Program-made: the position numbers and the translations under genes | NCBI GenBank assembly: GCA_022824265.1 | Contig: JAJEAG010000013.1 | Coordinates: 33,928 to 97,927, forward strand | Reading direction: 5' to 3' | Origin: Candidatus Poribacteria bacterium | GTDB lineage: Bacteria > Poribacteria > WGA-4E > WGA-3G | DNA: 64,000 nt | In this document: piece by piece, positions 17,109 to 26,790 of the stretch | How the letters are laid out: every line of letters starts with the position of its first letter | Numbering within the stretch: position 1 is the first letter of the stretch | Notes under the pieces: model-generated | The model's input: only the letters and a program-made list of their open reading frames with translations | The model's database searches: none | Told to the model about the DNA's origin: nothing

Positions 17109-17780
17109 TTAGGTTGAGATACATCCATCTTTGAGGGTAAAGACACGTTTTGGTGCAGTATTATTTGCACTCATAAACCTTTCTGGGAGTTCAGGATCAG
17201 ATGTGGCAACTAAAACAGTGGTTCCTTGAAAATTGAGCGAATCAAAAAGTGTAAGCATTTCAATTGTAAGTTTAGGATCCAGAGGCTCTGTGGGTTGGTC
17301 CGCTATGATTAGCAGTGGACTATTGATAATTGCCCTTGCAATTGCAAGGCGATGTCGTTCATTGAAGGAAATCTGACCGGGCTTAGACATTTTATGATGG
17401 GATAATCCCATTTGATGTAATAGATTATCTACATTTTCACGTAATATCCTAATTTTTGTGCCGATTAATTTCTGAGGAAGTGCTAAATTCTGTTCAACAG
17501 TTTCGGTATCAACAAGGTTACAGTCTTGAAATACGATACCAATTTTTCGCCTAAAAAATGGTAGTGTTGATGGAGTAAGATCAGCAAGCGACTGACCGAG
17601 AACATTCAAAGACCCAGATGAAGGTATTAATGCACCGTAAATCAGTTTGAGTAACGTTGTTTTGCCAGCACCGCTTTCACCAACAAGGAATCCGTATTCT
17701 CCGCGTTCAAGACGAAAACTCGCTCTTTCCAACACACTTAAGTCATTATAACTGAAACTAACTTCATGCAGTTGAATCAT
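17109..17780 (-). CDS. ftsE: FtsE-like ABC ATPase with degenerate catalytic motifs
   Basis: A 223-aa ATP-binding partner of FtsX. Walker A is intact (GESGAGKTT, 34-42), as is the Q-loop region (VFQD). Three later motifs differ from the family: the signature reads ISFNE at 137-141 instead of LSGGE; the catalytic Glu after Walker B is Gln162 (ADQPTEPLD, codon CAA); and the switch residue is Ser194 (ATSDPE) instead of His. Such changes would be expected to weaken or abolish ATP hydrolysis while leaving ATP binding possible. Gene order (topA, ftsE, ftsX) and length still support the FtsE role. Confidence 0.85.
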   Translation of the reverse strand: MIQLHEVSFSYNDLSVLERASFRLERGEYGFLVGESGAGKTTLLKLIYGALIPSSGSLNVLGQSLADLTPSTLPFFRRKIGIVFQDCNLVDTETVEQNLALPQKLIGTKIRILRENVDNLLHQMGLSHHKMSKPGQISFNERHRLAIARAIINSPLLIIADQPTEPLDPKLTIEMLTLFDSLNFQGTTVLVATSDPELPERFMSANNTAPKRVFTLKDGCIST

Positions 17781-17806
17781 AATTCATTACACAAGCATTG
17801 ATTATA

Positions 17807-17837
17807 TACTCATCACTTTAAACAAAAGTGATGAGTA
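17807..17837 (-). terminator. Hairpin after topA without a U-tract
   Basis: A 13-bp perfect stem (17807-17819 with 17825-17837) and a 5-nt loop lie directly after the topA stop. No T-run follows on the minus strand, so termination is not certain; it could also stabilise the transcript end. Confidence 0.55.
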
Positions 17838-17845
17838 AATTAGAA

Positions 17846-20119
17846 CTATTGAGGTATATTCGTGTAATCACAGGTTTTGGATGCACAGGTGTGTATTGTA
17901 TCACCTGTTTTTTGTACCTTCTCAACAATATATGGAGCATCACATTGCGGACAAGGTTCAGCGATCGGTTTATCCCAACTCGCAAATCCACAAGTAGGAT
18001 AGTTACTACACCCATAGAAAACTTTGCCTCTCTTACTGCGACGTTCACCTAAATATCCGTCACAATCAGGCTCCGGACAATCAACTCCCATAGGTATAGG
18101 TTTTGCATTTTTGCACTTCGGATAACCACTACATGCCATGAAACGTGCACCCGAACGGCTCTGCTTGATAACCATCACTTCACCACATTTATCACAGAGT
18201 GTATCCGTTTCTTCCGGTTCAGCAGCAATATCATCACCATTCAAAGCCTTAATATTTTCGCATCCTGGATAGTTAGCGCAACCAAGAAATCGACCATATT
18301 TACCCCATTTTATGATCATATTTCCGCCGCATTTTTCACACTGCTGGTCTGTTTCAGTTTCCATTGCCTTCCGAGCTTCATACATTTTATCTGGTGCTTC
18401 TTTTAAGGCATCTTGAAACGATGGATAAAATTCGTCGAGTGTGTCTACCCAACCCGCTTTCCCTTCCGCGATAGTGTCGAGCTTCTGCTCCATTTCTTTT
18501 GTGAATTCAACATCAACAATGTCAGGAAATCCGTGTATCAAAAGTTCGTTAACGAGTCTACCGACATCTGTGGGCATTAGCCTTCGCTGTTCTTGGGTAA
18601 TATAGTCTCTTCCCTGAATTGTTGAGAGGATTGTCGCATAGGTGCTCGGTCTACCAATCTCTTTCGCTTCTAAAGCCTTAACAAGCGTTGCTTCATTATA
18701 GCGCGGTGGCGGTTGTGTAAAATGTTGTTTCGGCTCCAACTTACGCACATCCAGCACATCACCTTCTGCGACATTTGGTAAATTTACGTTTTCATCGCCT
18801 TCGTTGCTATCTCCATTAGTAACATCATCTTGACCTTCCATATAAATGCGTCTAAACCCATCAAACTTGATTACGGAACCGGTCGCACGGAACATATATC
18901 GTCCTGCCTTGATGTCAATTGTCGTAGCATCAAAGATCGTTGGATTCATCTGACTCGCAATAAAACGTTTCCATATCAGATCATAAAGACGATACTGATC
19001 ATTACTTAGATAAGGTTTAAGTGATTCTGGAGTTCGTAAGTTTAATGTCGGACGAATCGCTTCATGGGCATCTTGAGCACTTTTTTTGCTTTTATATTGA
19101 ATAGCCCGTGCTGGCAGATAATCTGAACCGTATTGAGATTTTATATATTTACGAGCAGCAGTTAGGGCATCCTGAGCAATACGCGTTGAATCGGTACGCA
19201 TATAAGTAATTAACCCGACAGAACCTTCTTCACCGATAGTCAAACCTTCATACAGCTGCTGGGCAATCATCATCGTCTTTTTTGCTGTATATCGTAGTTT
19301 ACGGGATGCTTCCTGTTGAAGAGTACTAGTGATAAACGGTGGAACAGGTTTCTGTTTTCGTTCCCGTTTTTGTACTTTATCAACAACAAAAGGCTGCTCT
19401 TTCGCATCTACAGCCAATTCATTTGCGCGCTCTTCATCAATACGGAATCCGTAATTATTGATCTCACCTTTCTTGGTGCCAATCTTGTGTAATTTTGCTG
19501 GAAACAGATGTTCTTTTGGTGTAGGTGTCACCGTCGCTGTCAGTGTCCAGTATTCTTCCGGTTTGAATGCTTCAATTTCCGCTTCGCGTTCACAAATAAG
19601 TCGCACCGCAACAGATTGAACCCTTCCGGCACTTAACCCAGGTTTTACACTACTCCATAAAATTGGACTGATCTTCCATCCGATGAGTCTATCTAAAACA
19701 CGTCGCGCCTGCTGTGCATCAACAAGTGCTTGGTCAATTGTACCCGGATTTTGTATTGCATCTAAAATTGCACTTTGAGTTACTTCGTTGTATACAATAC
19801 GATAAATAGGTTTTTTTGATTTTTTTAATTCTGTTGCGAGATGCCAACAGATCGCTTCGCCTTCTCTATCCGGGTCTGCGGCAAGATAGATACAATCTAC
19901 CTTTTTCGCCTTTTCTTGTATCTCCTTAACAACCGATCCTTTACCACGAATCATCACATATTTTGGTGTAAAGTTGTTATCAACATCAACACCAAGTTCT
20001 TTCTTTGGTAGATCGCGTATATGTCCAACGGAGGAGTCAACTATATAGTCTTTTCCCAATATTTTTTCTATTGTTCTTGCTTTCGCTGGTGATTCAACTA
20101 CTACTAATGATTTCGACAT
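17846..20119 (-). CDS. topA: DNA topoisomerase I
   Basis: A type IA topoisomerase that relaxes negative supercoils. The TOPRIM domain begins with VVESPAKARTIEKIL and holds the acidic DPDREGE motif at 82-88; the active-site tyrosine is Y306 in ITYMRTDSTR. The C-terminal 150 or so residues contain four zinc-ribbon-like Cys4 units, beginning CEKCGGNM, CDKCGEVM, CPEPDCDG and CPQCDAPY. The length (757 aa) is typical for proteins with these zinc ribbons. It stands between accD and the ftsE-ftsX pair, all on the minus strand. Confidence 0.97.
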   Translation of the reverse strand: MSKSLVVVESPAKARTIEKILGKDYIVDSSVGHIRDLPKKELGVDVDNNFTPKYVMIRGKGSVVKEIQEKAKKVDCIYLAADPDREGEAICWHLATELKKSKKPIYRIVYNEVTQSAILDAIQNPGTIDQALVDAQQARRVLDRLIGWKISPILWSSVKPGLSAGRVQSVAVRLICEREAEIEAFKPEEYWTLTATVTPTPKEHLFPAKLHKIGTKKGEINNYGFRIDEERANELAVDAKEQPFVVDKVQKRERKQKPVPPFITSTLQQEASRKLRYTAKKTMMIAQQLYEGLTIGEEGSVGLITYMRTDSTRIAQDALTAARKYIKSQYGSDYLPARAIQYKSKKSAQDAHEAIRPTLNLRTPESLKPYLSNDQYRLYDLIWKRFIASQMNPTIFDATTIDIKAGRYMFRATGSVIKFDGFRRIYMEGQDDVTNGDSNEGDENVNLPNVAEGDVLDVRKLEPKQHFTQPPPRYNEATLVKALEAKEIGRPSTYATILSTIQGRDYITQEQRRLMPTDVGRLVNELLIHGFPDIVDVEFTKEMEQKLDTIAEGKAGWVDTLDEFYPSFQDALKEAPDKMYEARKAMETETDQQCEKCGGNMIIKWGKYGRFLGCANYPGCENIKALNGDDIAAEPEETDTLCDKCGEVMVIKQSRSGARFMACSGYPKCKNAKPIPMGVDCPEPDCDGYLGERRSKRGKVFYGCSNYPTCGFASWDKPIAEPCPQCDAPYIVEKVQKTGDTIHTCASKTCDYTNIPQ

Positions 20120-20360
20120 TTCTGTTCTATGGGTTCCTTTTTGATATATGTGTATTGGAAATAATTAAGTGTCAGCGGATATTTTCAAGTAATTATGTCT
20201 AATTGTACTATACCGCAATGATCTAAATAATGGATGTTTGAATTAAAAACGTCTAATTTCTAATTAAGTGACAGAAAAAGGAGAGTTTCGGATATTTACT
20301 CAGGTTTGAAAGTGTGTAACTTTAATTAAGGAATGAAACGCTGGCAAACCAATGTATTAA

Positions 20361-21131
20361 TTATATATATGATATCAGGTCGGTTAGTAACTGCCGCATT
20401 TTTTTACGATGAACGATGTGGTCAATGAATCCGTGTGCAACCAATGATTCTGCTTTTTGAAAGTTCTCAGGGAGTTCTTCCTGTAAACTCGCAACTGCTA
20501 ATGGTCCGGCAAACCCAATACGCGCCCCCGGTTCAGCAACAATCACGTCCCCAAGTGAACTATAACTGGCAGTCGCACCACCAAAAGTCGGATCAGTCAT
20601 GACGGAGATATAGAAACCTCCATTTTTAGCGTATTCAGTGCATGCAGCAGCTGTTTTTGCCATCTGCATCAACGCTAAAGTCCCCTCTTGCATACGCATG
20701 CCACCACTAACGGATACGATAACAAGTGGCAATTGAGTTTCACATGCATGCTCAATGCATCGGGTAACCTTTTCACCTATGACCGCACCACAAGTTCCAC
20801 CAATAAAACCTACATCTCCAATTGCAATTGCTATCGGATACCCACCAATTTTTGCAGCACCTGTAAGCATTTCAGAACGGAGTCCAGTTTTGGCAATGTC
20901 ACGTTCAAGTTTATCTGGATATTCTGGGAATTCTAATGCATCAATAGAGTAGAGATTAGTATCAGTCTCTTCAAAACTATCTACATCAACGAGTAGATTA
21001 AGTCGTTCCTGAGCACTTATTGGATAATGTGCATCACAAGCAGGACAAACTTTTAGGTTCTTTGTTAATGCTTCAATTTTGATGTCTGCGTTGCAGAATC
21101 TACAGGTGAAGGTCGTTTGAGTCTTTTCCAT
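20361..21131 (-). CDS. accD: Acetyl-CoA carboxylase carboxyltransferase subunit beta
   Basis: AccD, with AccA, transfers the carboxyl group from carboxybiotin to acetyl-CoA, giving malonyl-CoA for fatty-acid synthesis. The N-terminal zinc finger has C10, C13, C29 and C32; the carboxyltransferase core has GGTCGAVIGEK and SGGMRMQEGTLALMQMAKT. At 256 aa it is about 40 residues shorter than many AccD proteins, mostly at the termini. accA is not in the window. The start is the ATG at 21131; nothing suggests a frameshift. Confidence 0.95.
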   Translation of the reverse strand: MEKTQTTFTCRFCNADIKIEALTKNLKVCPACDAHYPISAQERLNLLVDVDSFEETDTNLYSIDALEFPEYPDKLERDIAKTGLRSEMLTGAAKIGGYPIAIAIGDVGFIGGTCGAVIGEKVTRCIEHACETQLPLVIVSVSGGMRMQEGTLALMQMAKTAAACTEYAKNGGFYISVMTDPTFGGATASYSSLGDVIVAEPGARIGFAGPLAVASLQEELPENFQKAESLVAHGFIDHIVHRKKMRQLLTDLISYI

Positions 21132-21306
21132 AGCAGGCTCTGGTCAATAATCTGGTAACTTACAGTCCTTAATGATACTATCAAATTTAGGTGTTTGTCA
21201 ACTAAATCAAACTAATGTCACAGGTTCATTTGTTGTTAAGATTTCTCAGTTAACGCATGTTACTTAGAATATATCTTATAGGTTGGGTTGAGGAACGGAA
21301 TGCTTG

Positions 21307-21355
21307 ATACATTAATACTGTGAATGCCAATAGTGCATTCACAGTATTAATGTAT
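21307..21355 (-). terminator. Long perfect hairpin after the LamG gene
   Basis: A 21-bp perfect stem (21307-21327 with 21335-21355) and a 7-nt loop start 6 bp after the stop codon of the LamG gene. No U-tract follows on the minus strand. It is the longest perfect hairpin seen in the window and probably ends or protects the transcript. A GTTGGGTTGA repeat lies next to it near 21282. Confidence 0.6.
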
Positions 21356-21360
21356 AGTTC

Positions 21361-22122
21361 TTAATGAATTAACCCAATTCTCTTAATATGTCCCCATTTT
21401 GTTGTCAGTTTATCTTGGGGAGCAACATCTAAATACTCATCAAGACCTTTACCTAAAGCGGAAATTTCGTTTTCATCTAATGCCCGTGAGAAAATCGCAG
21501 CATCATCAATCGCGCCGCCATATCCCTCACCACCTTCGCCACCAAGACGATAGATTGCATTCCCACCACGAGTTTCCTGAAAGTTAGTTTCTTTTACATT
21601 CTCACCATTTACGTAAATTCTGAAATTATTACCATCACTTAGGATAACAGTGTGTGTCCATTCACCTTGCTTGATGACGCCTCCACCTGTTTCGCACAAT
21701 ATAGTCCATCCACCAACTTGTCCTCTCCAAGAAAGCAGTCCTTGGTCTTTATTGACAAATAGGGTGTTATGACCAGATGCAGCTGGTAAACTACGCCAAA
21801 TCTGTTGCCATGCACCGCCTTCAAAGGTAGGATTTATCCAGACTGATATTGTAAACGGATCTGTTTTGAAAATATCTCCATGTAACGTTTCAGATACTTG
21901 CATCTCAACATGTGCACCTACATTAAGATGGATTGCATCTTTAAATTTACCCGTATCCCAATTAGAATCCCCTTTAAGTTCACCATGGTTTTCATTTCCA
22001 GAGGAATCCTCAGCATTACCGTCAAAAGAATAGTATGCTACCAATGCATCTTCAGCCAGAACACTAAAAGCCGGTATGCCTAAAAGAATAGCAAATATCA
22101 AAAGAAATAACATTTTTTTCAT
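21361..22122 (-). CDS. Secreted LamG-domain protein with C-terminal WGHIK tail
   Basis: A 253-aa exported protein. Residues 1-23 form a signal peptide ending VLAE. Residues about 26-220 form a concanavalin-A-like LamG jelly roll, recognised by LVAYYSFDGNAEDSSGN at its start and the AIDDAAIFSRAL segment near its end; such domains bind glycans or act as adhesion modules. The last 17 residues, DKLTTKWGHIKRIGLIH, resemble the C-terminal ends of two other secreted proteins in this window (29257-29940 and 30037-30699). A TAAGGAG site precedes the ATG. The function is unknown beyond carbohydrate or surface binding. Confidence 0.85.
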   Translation of the reverse strand: MKKMLFLLIFAILLGIPAFSVLAEDALVAYYSFDGNAEDSSGNENHGELKGDSNWDTGKFKDAIHLNVGAHVEMQVSETLHGDIFKTDPFTISVWINPTFEGGAWQQIWRSLPAASGHNTLFVNKDQGLLSWRGQVGGWTILCETGGGVIKQGEWTHTVILSDGNNFRIYVNGENVKETNFQETRGGNAIYRLGGEGGEGYGGAIDDAAIFSRALDENEISALGKGLDEYLDVAPQDKLTTKWGHIKRIGLIH

Positions 22123-22521
22123 TGCAAATGCTCCTTATAAAAATAAATATCTCATGAATATGAGATAATCGTTACATTAATATATTAAGGGTGTCCACAC
22201 AAACAGTACTATTGTTAAAATAATCTAACACATTTGATAATAATTGTCAAATTATGAAACAGAGCCATTTAGTTTTCCAAATCCTATTATTTTGAATATT
22301 AAGCCTTCCTTTGTAGAAATACTCTCCGAATCGCTACCTTTCACCCTGTAAAACTTGGTTCAGACTACATCGTAGGGGCAAGGTCTCCTCGCCCGTCTTC
22401 ACCCCACACCCTCTCCTGTAGGAGCCTTTACCACACATTTCTACGATTTAACGAAATCTGAATGGCTCTGAATTATGAAATAAGCGTTTTGTATATTTAT
22501 GGATAATAGATATCCAATGCA
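22123..22521. other. Intergenic gap, 399 bases, no gene
   Basis: The gap holds the 211-bp element described separately (22260-22470), with its flanking target duplication. Nothing else was recognised. Confidence 0.6.
22260..22470. mobile_element. Non-autonomous mobile element (MITE-like) with target duplication
   Basis: The ends are a perfect 10-bp inverted repeat: CAGAGCCATT at 22260-22269 and its complement at 22461-22470. Immediately outside both ends is the same 10-mer, AATTATGAAA (22250-22259 and 22471-22480), which is the mark of a transposition event. The 211-bp interior has no coding capacity and includes a GTAGGGGCAAGG segment (22372-22383) found also near 46875. A diverged partial copy of its left part lies at 63647-63774. 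The transposase that moves it is not in the window. Confidence 0.8.
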
Positions 22522-24552
22522 TTACGACATTTGTTTCAGAATAAGATTTCCATAAACATCAACATCAGCGACGAAATTGGGAGGAATGACAGTCGTCGCA
22601 CTAAATTCGGTGATAATTGCGGGACCTTCAATTCGATGACCCGTCAGTAGCAACTCCCGTTGATAAAAATTAGTCGGGATATATTCACCTTCAAAGTAAA
22701 CAGGAATTTGTGATATACGTGCGTTGGTAGGATCTGTATCTGAAACCGATTCAGTGTTTGGTTCTGGTTTATCAGTTTCAACGATTGCATTTATCCGTAG
22801 GTTCACCACTTCTACCGTTGCATCGGGACGGGCATAACTAAACCGACGCGTGTGCATTGTATGGAATATACTCACAAAATCGGTTTCTTCATCAAGATAT
22901 GGTATATTCAACTCATAAGATTGTCCATCATATCGCATATCAAGAGAACGTTCTATTTTTATCTGCGAAAAACTATATCCCTCTGATTGCATATCAACTT
23001 CTGCTCGGCTTAGCAGTGCCTTAAAACCGTTATCTAATAATCTATGTATATTCGTACCGCTATCTTCAGTTTTCAATAGCACAGTTTGTGAGTAATCTTT
23101 CATAATATCCGCATAGAGCATTCCATAAGCGGAAAGCAACCCACCATGAGGGGGAATCAGTACAGTAGGTATCCCAAGATTTTCGGCAAGAAATGCAGCA
23201 TGCAAACCACCAGCACCACCAAACGACACAAGTGTAAAATCCCGTGTATCAAAACCACGTTCAACGGAAATAACTTTTATCGCACGTTCCATTGCTGAAT
23301 TGGCAATCTTCAAAATACCGTCGGCAGTATCAAGATTTGATAAACCGATCTTCTCAGAGAACTTTTCAATATAATGACGGGTTTTCTCAGCAGCAAGAGA
23401 CATTTGTCCACCTAAAAATTGGGTCGGTAAAATGCGTCCTAAGAAAAGATTAGCATCTGTTACGGTGATTTCTTCACCATTGTTACCATAACATATAGGA
23501 CCAGGATCAGCCCCCGCACTTTCGGGGCCAACCCGTAATGCACCTCCTGTATCCACAGTTGCTATAGAACCCCCACCAGCACCAACTGTATGAATATCTA
23601 TCAACGGAACTTTGATAGGTAATCCGCTGATAGTACTTTCAGTCGTCATAGAGATTCCCTCATCACAGAGGCTAACATCCGTAGAGGTTCCACCCATATC
23701 AAATGTAATAATCTTCTCATATCCAGCAGTCTTTGCAATATGGTATGCCCCGATAACACCACCTGCTGGACCAGAAAGAACAGTACGAATACCAGCAGCT
23801 TCAAAATTATTTGTACTAATACAACCCCCATTAGATAGCATTAGACGGAACGATTCAGGAAAACTCTCTGACTCTGTTAACGTTGATAAATGTTTTTCTA
23901 AGGTAGGACGGATATATGCATTGGCAACAGTCGTACTGAAACGTGCGTATTCGCGGTATTCAGGTAGGATTTCGTGTGAACATGAAATCGGAATATTAAG
24001 CGAGGAAAGATGTTCCGATACAACTTGTTCGTTTTTTGGATTTACATAAGAAAAAAGCAAACATATTGCAATCGCATCCAAATTTAATATTGCCAGTTGA
24101 TCGATCAGTAACTTAAGATCATTGGTTGATATTTCAGTATGAATTTCTCCAGTATGAAGTGTGCGTTCCCTGATTCCAAATCTACGTTCTGCCGGTATAA
24201 GGGGATCAGGACGTTCTACGAAAATGTCGTACAGATTCTGACGCGCCTGTCTTCCAATTTCTAAAACATCTTCAAATCCTTTTGTAGTAATAACTGCTAT
24301 ACGTGCACCCCTACGTTCAAGTAGTGCATTTGTAGCCACAGTGGATCCGTGAACAATATCAACATTCTCAAAAGAATTGATGTCATATCTTTCCAATATT
24401 TCACTGACACCTTTTATCACTGCGTGCGCTGGATTCTGTGGTGTAGAAAGTACTTTGTGAGTAAAAAGGGAACCATCCATTGACATAACAATGTCAGTAA
24501 ATGTACCACCAGTGTCTACACCGATTTTTCTTATCTTTTTATCTTTTAGCAT
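22522..24552 (-). CDS. Hydantoinase/oxoprolinase family protein, HyuA-like subunit
   Basis: A 676-aa ATP-dependent hydrolase subunit of the HyuA/5-oxoprolinase family, which opens cyclic amides such as hydantoins or 5-oxoproline. The actin-like ATP-binding motifs are visible: GVDTGGTFTDIV at the N-terminus, HGSTVATNALLERRGA, and FDMGGTSTDVSL in the middle, followed by VGAGGGSIA. The usual HyuB partner gene is not adjacent: the next gene downstream is the LamG protein and the one upstream is a dehydrogenase. Substrate therefore remains open. It probably shares a transcript with the dehydrogenase and binding protein. Confidence 0.9.
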   Translation of the reverse strand: MLKDKKIRKIGVDTGGTFTDIVMSMDGSLFTHKVLSTPQNPAHAVIKGVSEILERYDINSFENVDIVHGSTVATNALLERRGARIAVITTKGFEDVLEIGRQARQNLYDIFVERPDPLIPAERRFGIRERTLHTGEIHTEISTNDLKLLIDQLAILNLDAIAICLLFSYVNPKNEQVVSEHLSSLNIPISCSHEILPEYREYARFSTTVANAYIRPTLEKHLSTLTESESFPESFRLMLSNGGCISTNNFEAAGIRTVLSGPAGGVIGAYHIAKTAGYEKIITFDMGGTSTDVSLCDEGISMTTESTISGLPIKVPLIDIHTVGAGGGSIATVDTGGALRVGPESAGADPGPICYGNNGEEITVTDANLFLGRILPTQFLGGQMSLAAEKTRHYIEKFSEKIGLSNLDTADGILKIANSAMERAIKVISVERGFDTRDFTLVSFGGAGGLHAAFLAENLGIPTVLIPPHGGLLSAYGMLYADIMKDYSQTVLLKTEDSGTNIHRLLDNGFKALLSRAEVDMQSEGYSFSQIKIERSLDMRYDGQSYELNIPYLDEETDFVSIFHTMHTRRFSYARPDATVEVVNLRINAIVETDKPEPNTESVSDTDPTNARISQIPVYFEGEYIPTNFYQRELLLTGHRIEGPAIITEFSATTVIPPNFVADVDVYGNLILKQMS

Positions 24553-24590
24553 TCGTTGGTATGTGTTAGGGTATGAGATTATATGTAATA

Positions 24591-25550
24591 TTACACCACA
24601 ACATTTTGTGGATTGCCATCTAAATAAGCGATGATATTATCAACAGCACCTTCGTTGAGAAGATCAACACCTTCAGGAGTCATATCTGCACAATGCGGGG
24701 TAAAAACCACCTGTTCACATGCTAAGAGTGGGTGGTCTTTTGGAGGTGGTTCTTGATCATAAACATCAACAGCAGCACCAGCGATTTGTCCTTCGTTTAA
24801 AGCACGAACCAATGCATCAGTATCCAGAACTTGTCCGCGTGCTACATTTATTATGAGTGCGTTCGGTTTCATCATAGCAAGTTCGTTCTCACCGATTAGA
24901 TGATAACTTTCCTCAGTCAGTTTTACATGCAGACTGACAACATCGGACATCCGCAGTAAATCTTCAAGCGTCACATATTTAATTCCAAGTTGTTTTGCTC
25001 GTTCATCAGACGGATTATATGTCCAAGCAATTACATTCATACCGATTGCATTTGCCAGCCTTGCCATTTCCGAACCGATATGTCCAGTTCCGACAATACC
25101 GAGTGTTTTTCCTTGCAAATATACGTTATCCATGCGGTGCCATATTCCCGCCTTCATACCTGCAGTCATAAAAGCAGCGCGTTTAGCGAGGGCAAACATT
25201 AAACCGAAACTATGTTCCGCGACAACGGGTGCTGTTCTACCGGGTTGATTACAAACAACAATCCCTCTCTTTTTCGCTTCATCAAGATCAATCATATCTG
25301 TCCCGATTGAACAGAGAGAAATCATCTTCAGTTTTGGTAGATGCTTCAAAACATCCGCATACCATTTTACTATTCCACGGGAGTTAATAAGAATATCTGC
25401 ATCTGCAGCGCGGTTGATTTTTTCTTCAACGGATTCTGGACGATCAGTAAATACTACAACATCGCCATAAGGTTCTAAACGTACTAAATGAGGTGAACCT
25501 TGAATTTGAGGGGGAGAGTCGCCGGGGACAACAATCTTGAGTCGATCCAC
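24591..25550 (-). CDS. D-isomer-specific 2-hydroxyacid dehydrogenase
   Basis: A 319-aa NAD-dependent dehydrogenase of the phosphoglycerate/glycerate/formate dehydrogenase family. The Rossmann motif is GTGHIG; the catalytic Arg is in NVARGQVLD, the Glu in YDQEPP and the His in FTPHCAD. The start is GTG at 25548-25550 and overlaps by one base the TAG of the upstream binding-protein gene, so they are coupled. The 2-oxoacid or hydroxyacid substrate cannot be told from the sequence; there is no ACT domain, so it is not a long SerA. Confidence 0.9.
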   Translation of the reverse strand: MDRLKIVVPGDSPPQIQGSPHLVRLEPYGDVVVFTDRPESVEEKINRAADADILINSRGIVKWYADVLKHLPKLKMISLCSIGTDMIDLDEAKKRGIVVCNQPGRTAPVVAEHSFGLMFALAKRAAFMTAGMKAGIWHRMDNVYLQGKTLGIVGTGHIGSEMARLANAIGMNVIAWTYNPSDERAKQLGIKYVTLEDLLRMSDVVSLHVKLTEESYHLIGENELAMMKPNALIINVARGQVLDTDALVRALNEGQIAGAAVDVYDQEPPPKDHPLLACEQVVFTPHCADMTPEGVDLLNEGAVDNIIAYLDGNPQNVVV

Positions 25551-26566
25551 TACTTTTCCTTTTCGCTTTCAACTTTCTTCGTTTGGGAACGTAAATGCGG
25601 TACTACTATTTCACCAGAAATAATTTTTGATTTGAAATCCTTAACCATTTCCAAAATGTCCTCAGACAATAAAGATTTGTTGTCATCATCTACAATATAT
25701 TCTATACCACCCTCTTTTAGTCCGTAATTTTTTACTCCCCCGGTAAACTTGCCTGTAATCACATTCTCTATCATCTGATAAACGGACAATTCCACACCTT
25801 TAATTATACTGGTAAGAACTTGACCCGGAACGAGTCCATTTCCATTTGAATCTACCCAAATTATGTACTTTCCTGTCTGTTTTGCTGCTTCAAGAACACC
25901 TAATCCACTTGCACCGGCAGCCGCAAGAATTATATCCGCACCTTTATTATATTGTGCAAGTGCCAACTCTTTTCCTTTTGCGGGATCATTAAAAGCTTGA
26001 GGTGTAACACCAACATAATTTACGAGCAGCTCAATATTTGTATCTGTGTTTTTTATTCCAGCAGCATATCCAATTTCAAATGCCTCAACAAGAGGAACTT
26101 TCATTCCACCAACAAACCCAACTTTTTTTGTTTCGGTTTTTAACGCAGCGATGACACCTGCAAGAAATGTCCCTTCGTGTGCCTTATAAATAAGAGATGC
26201 CACATTTTCTGGTTTAGCGACTGCATCAATCAGTGCGAAGTTGACATTTGGAAAATCTACTGCTACGCGGTTCATCGGTTCTTGAAATTGAAATCCGACA
26301 CCGATGATGAGATCAAACTTTAATTTTGCAAGACGACGTAATGCCATTTCGGTATCTGTATTCTGTGTAGGATTCACTTCAGTCAGTTTGATATTCCACT
26401 TGTCAACAGATTTCTTTGCACCATTATATGCAGCATCGCAAAATGACAGATCACCACGACCGCGCACATCGTAAATCAAACCGACCTTAATTGATGCAAA
26501 CACACTACTTATATTTATAAGACTAACCATCAGGATAGGTAACATAAAATACAGATATTTCCTCAA
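25550..26566 (-). CDS. BMP/PnrA-type ABC substrate-binding protein
   Basis: A 338-aa periplasmic binding protein of the basic-membrane-protein family, whose members bind nucleosides or similar small molecules for ABC import. The signal peptide spans residues 1-24 or so (ISSVFAS). It has no lipobox Cys, unlike many PnrA proteins. The core contains VGLIYDVRGRGD, DLIIGVGFQ, VGFVGGMKVPL and IWVDSNGNGL. No ABC ATPase or permease gene is adjacent, so its transporter, if any, is encoded elsewhere. It is the first gene of a three-gene unit with the dehydrogenase and HyuA. Confidence 0.88.
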   Translation of the reverse strand: MRKYLYFMLPILMVSLINISSVFASIKVGLIYDVRGRGDLSFCDAAYNGAKKSVDKWNIKLTEVNPTQNTDTEMALRRLAKLKFDLIIGVGFQFQEPMNRVAVDFPNVNFALIDAVAKPENVASLIYKAHEGTFLAGVIAALKTETKKVGFVGGMKVPLVEAFEIGYAAGIKNTDTNIELLVNYVGVTPQAFNDPAKGKELALAQYNKGADIILAAAGASGLGVLEAAKQTGKYIIWVDSNGNGLVPGQVLTSIIKGVELSVYQMIENVITGKFTGGVKNYGLKEGGIEYIVDDDNKSLLSEDILEMVKDFKSKIISGEIVVPHLRSQTKKVESEKEK

Positions 26567-26611
26567 GGCAATTTCTCCTATGTATCTAAAAAATATGAAT
26601 TAGAGAAAGGG

Positions 26612-26640
26612 TTGACTGACTCTGATAAACGAAGAATAAT
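26612..26640 (+). promoter_or_regulatory. Promoter-like sequence of a possible small transcript
   Basis: TTGACT at 26612-26617 and AATAAT at 26635-26640 with a 17-bp spacer. The predicted start is near 26647. It points away from the minus-strand binding-protein gene. Confidence 0.35.
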
Positions 26641-26790
26641 GTTGTAAAATGATAATTGGTATATTTACGTAATCAATTATTAGGATACACCATAGAGTAG
26701 GCAAATGCAAGATATTTCTATTACAGACAATCCAGAATATTTAACAAATGTTAAATATAGTTTAAATATGCACAATTATGATGAAAATTA

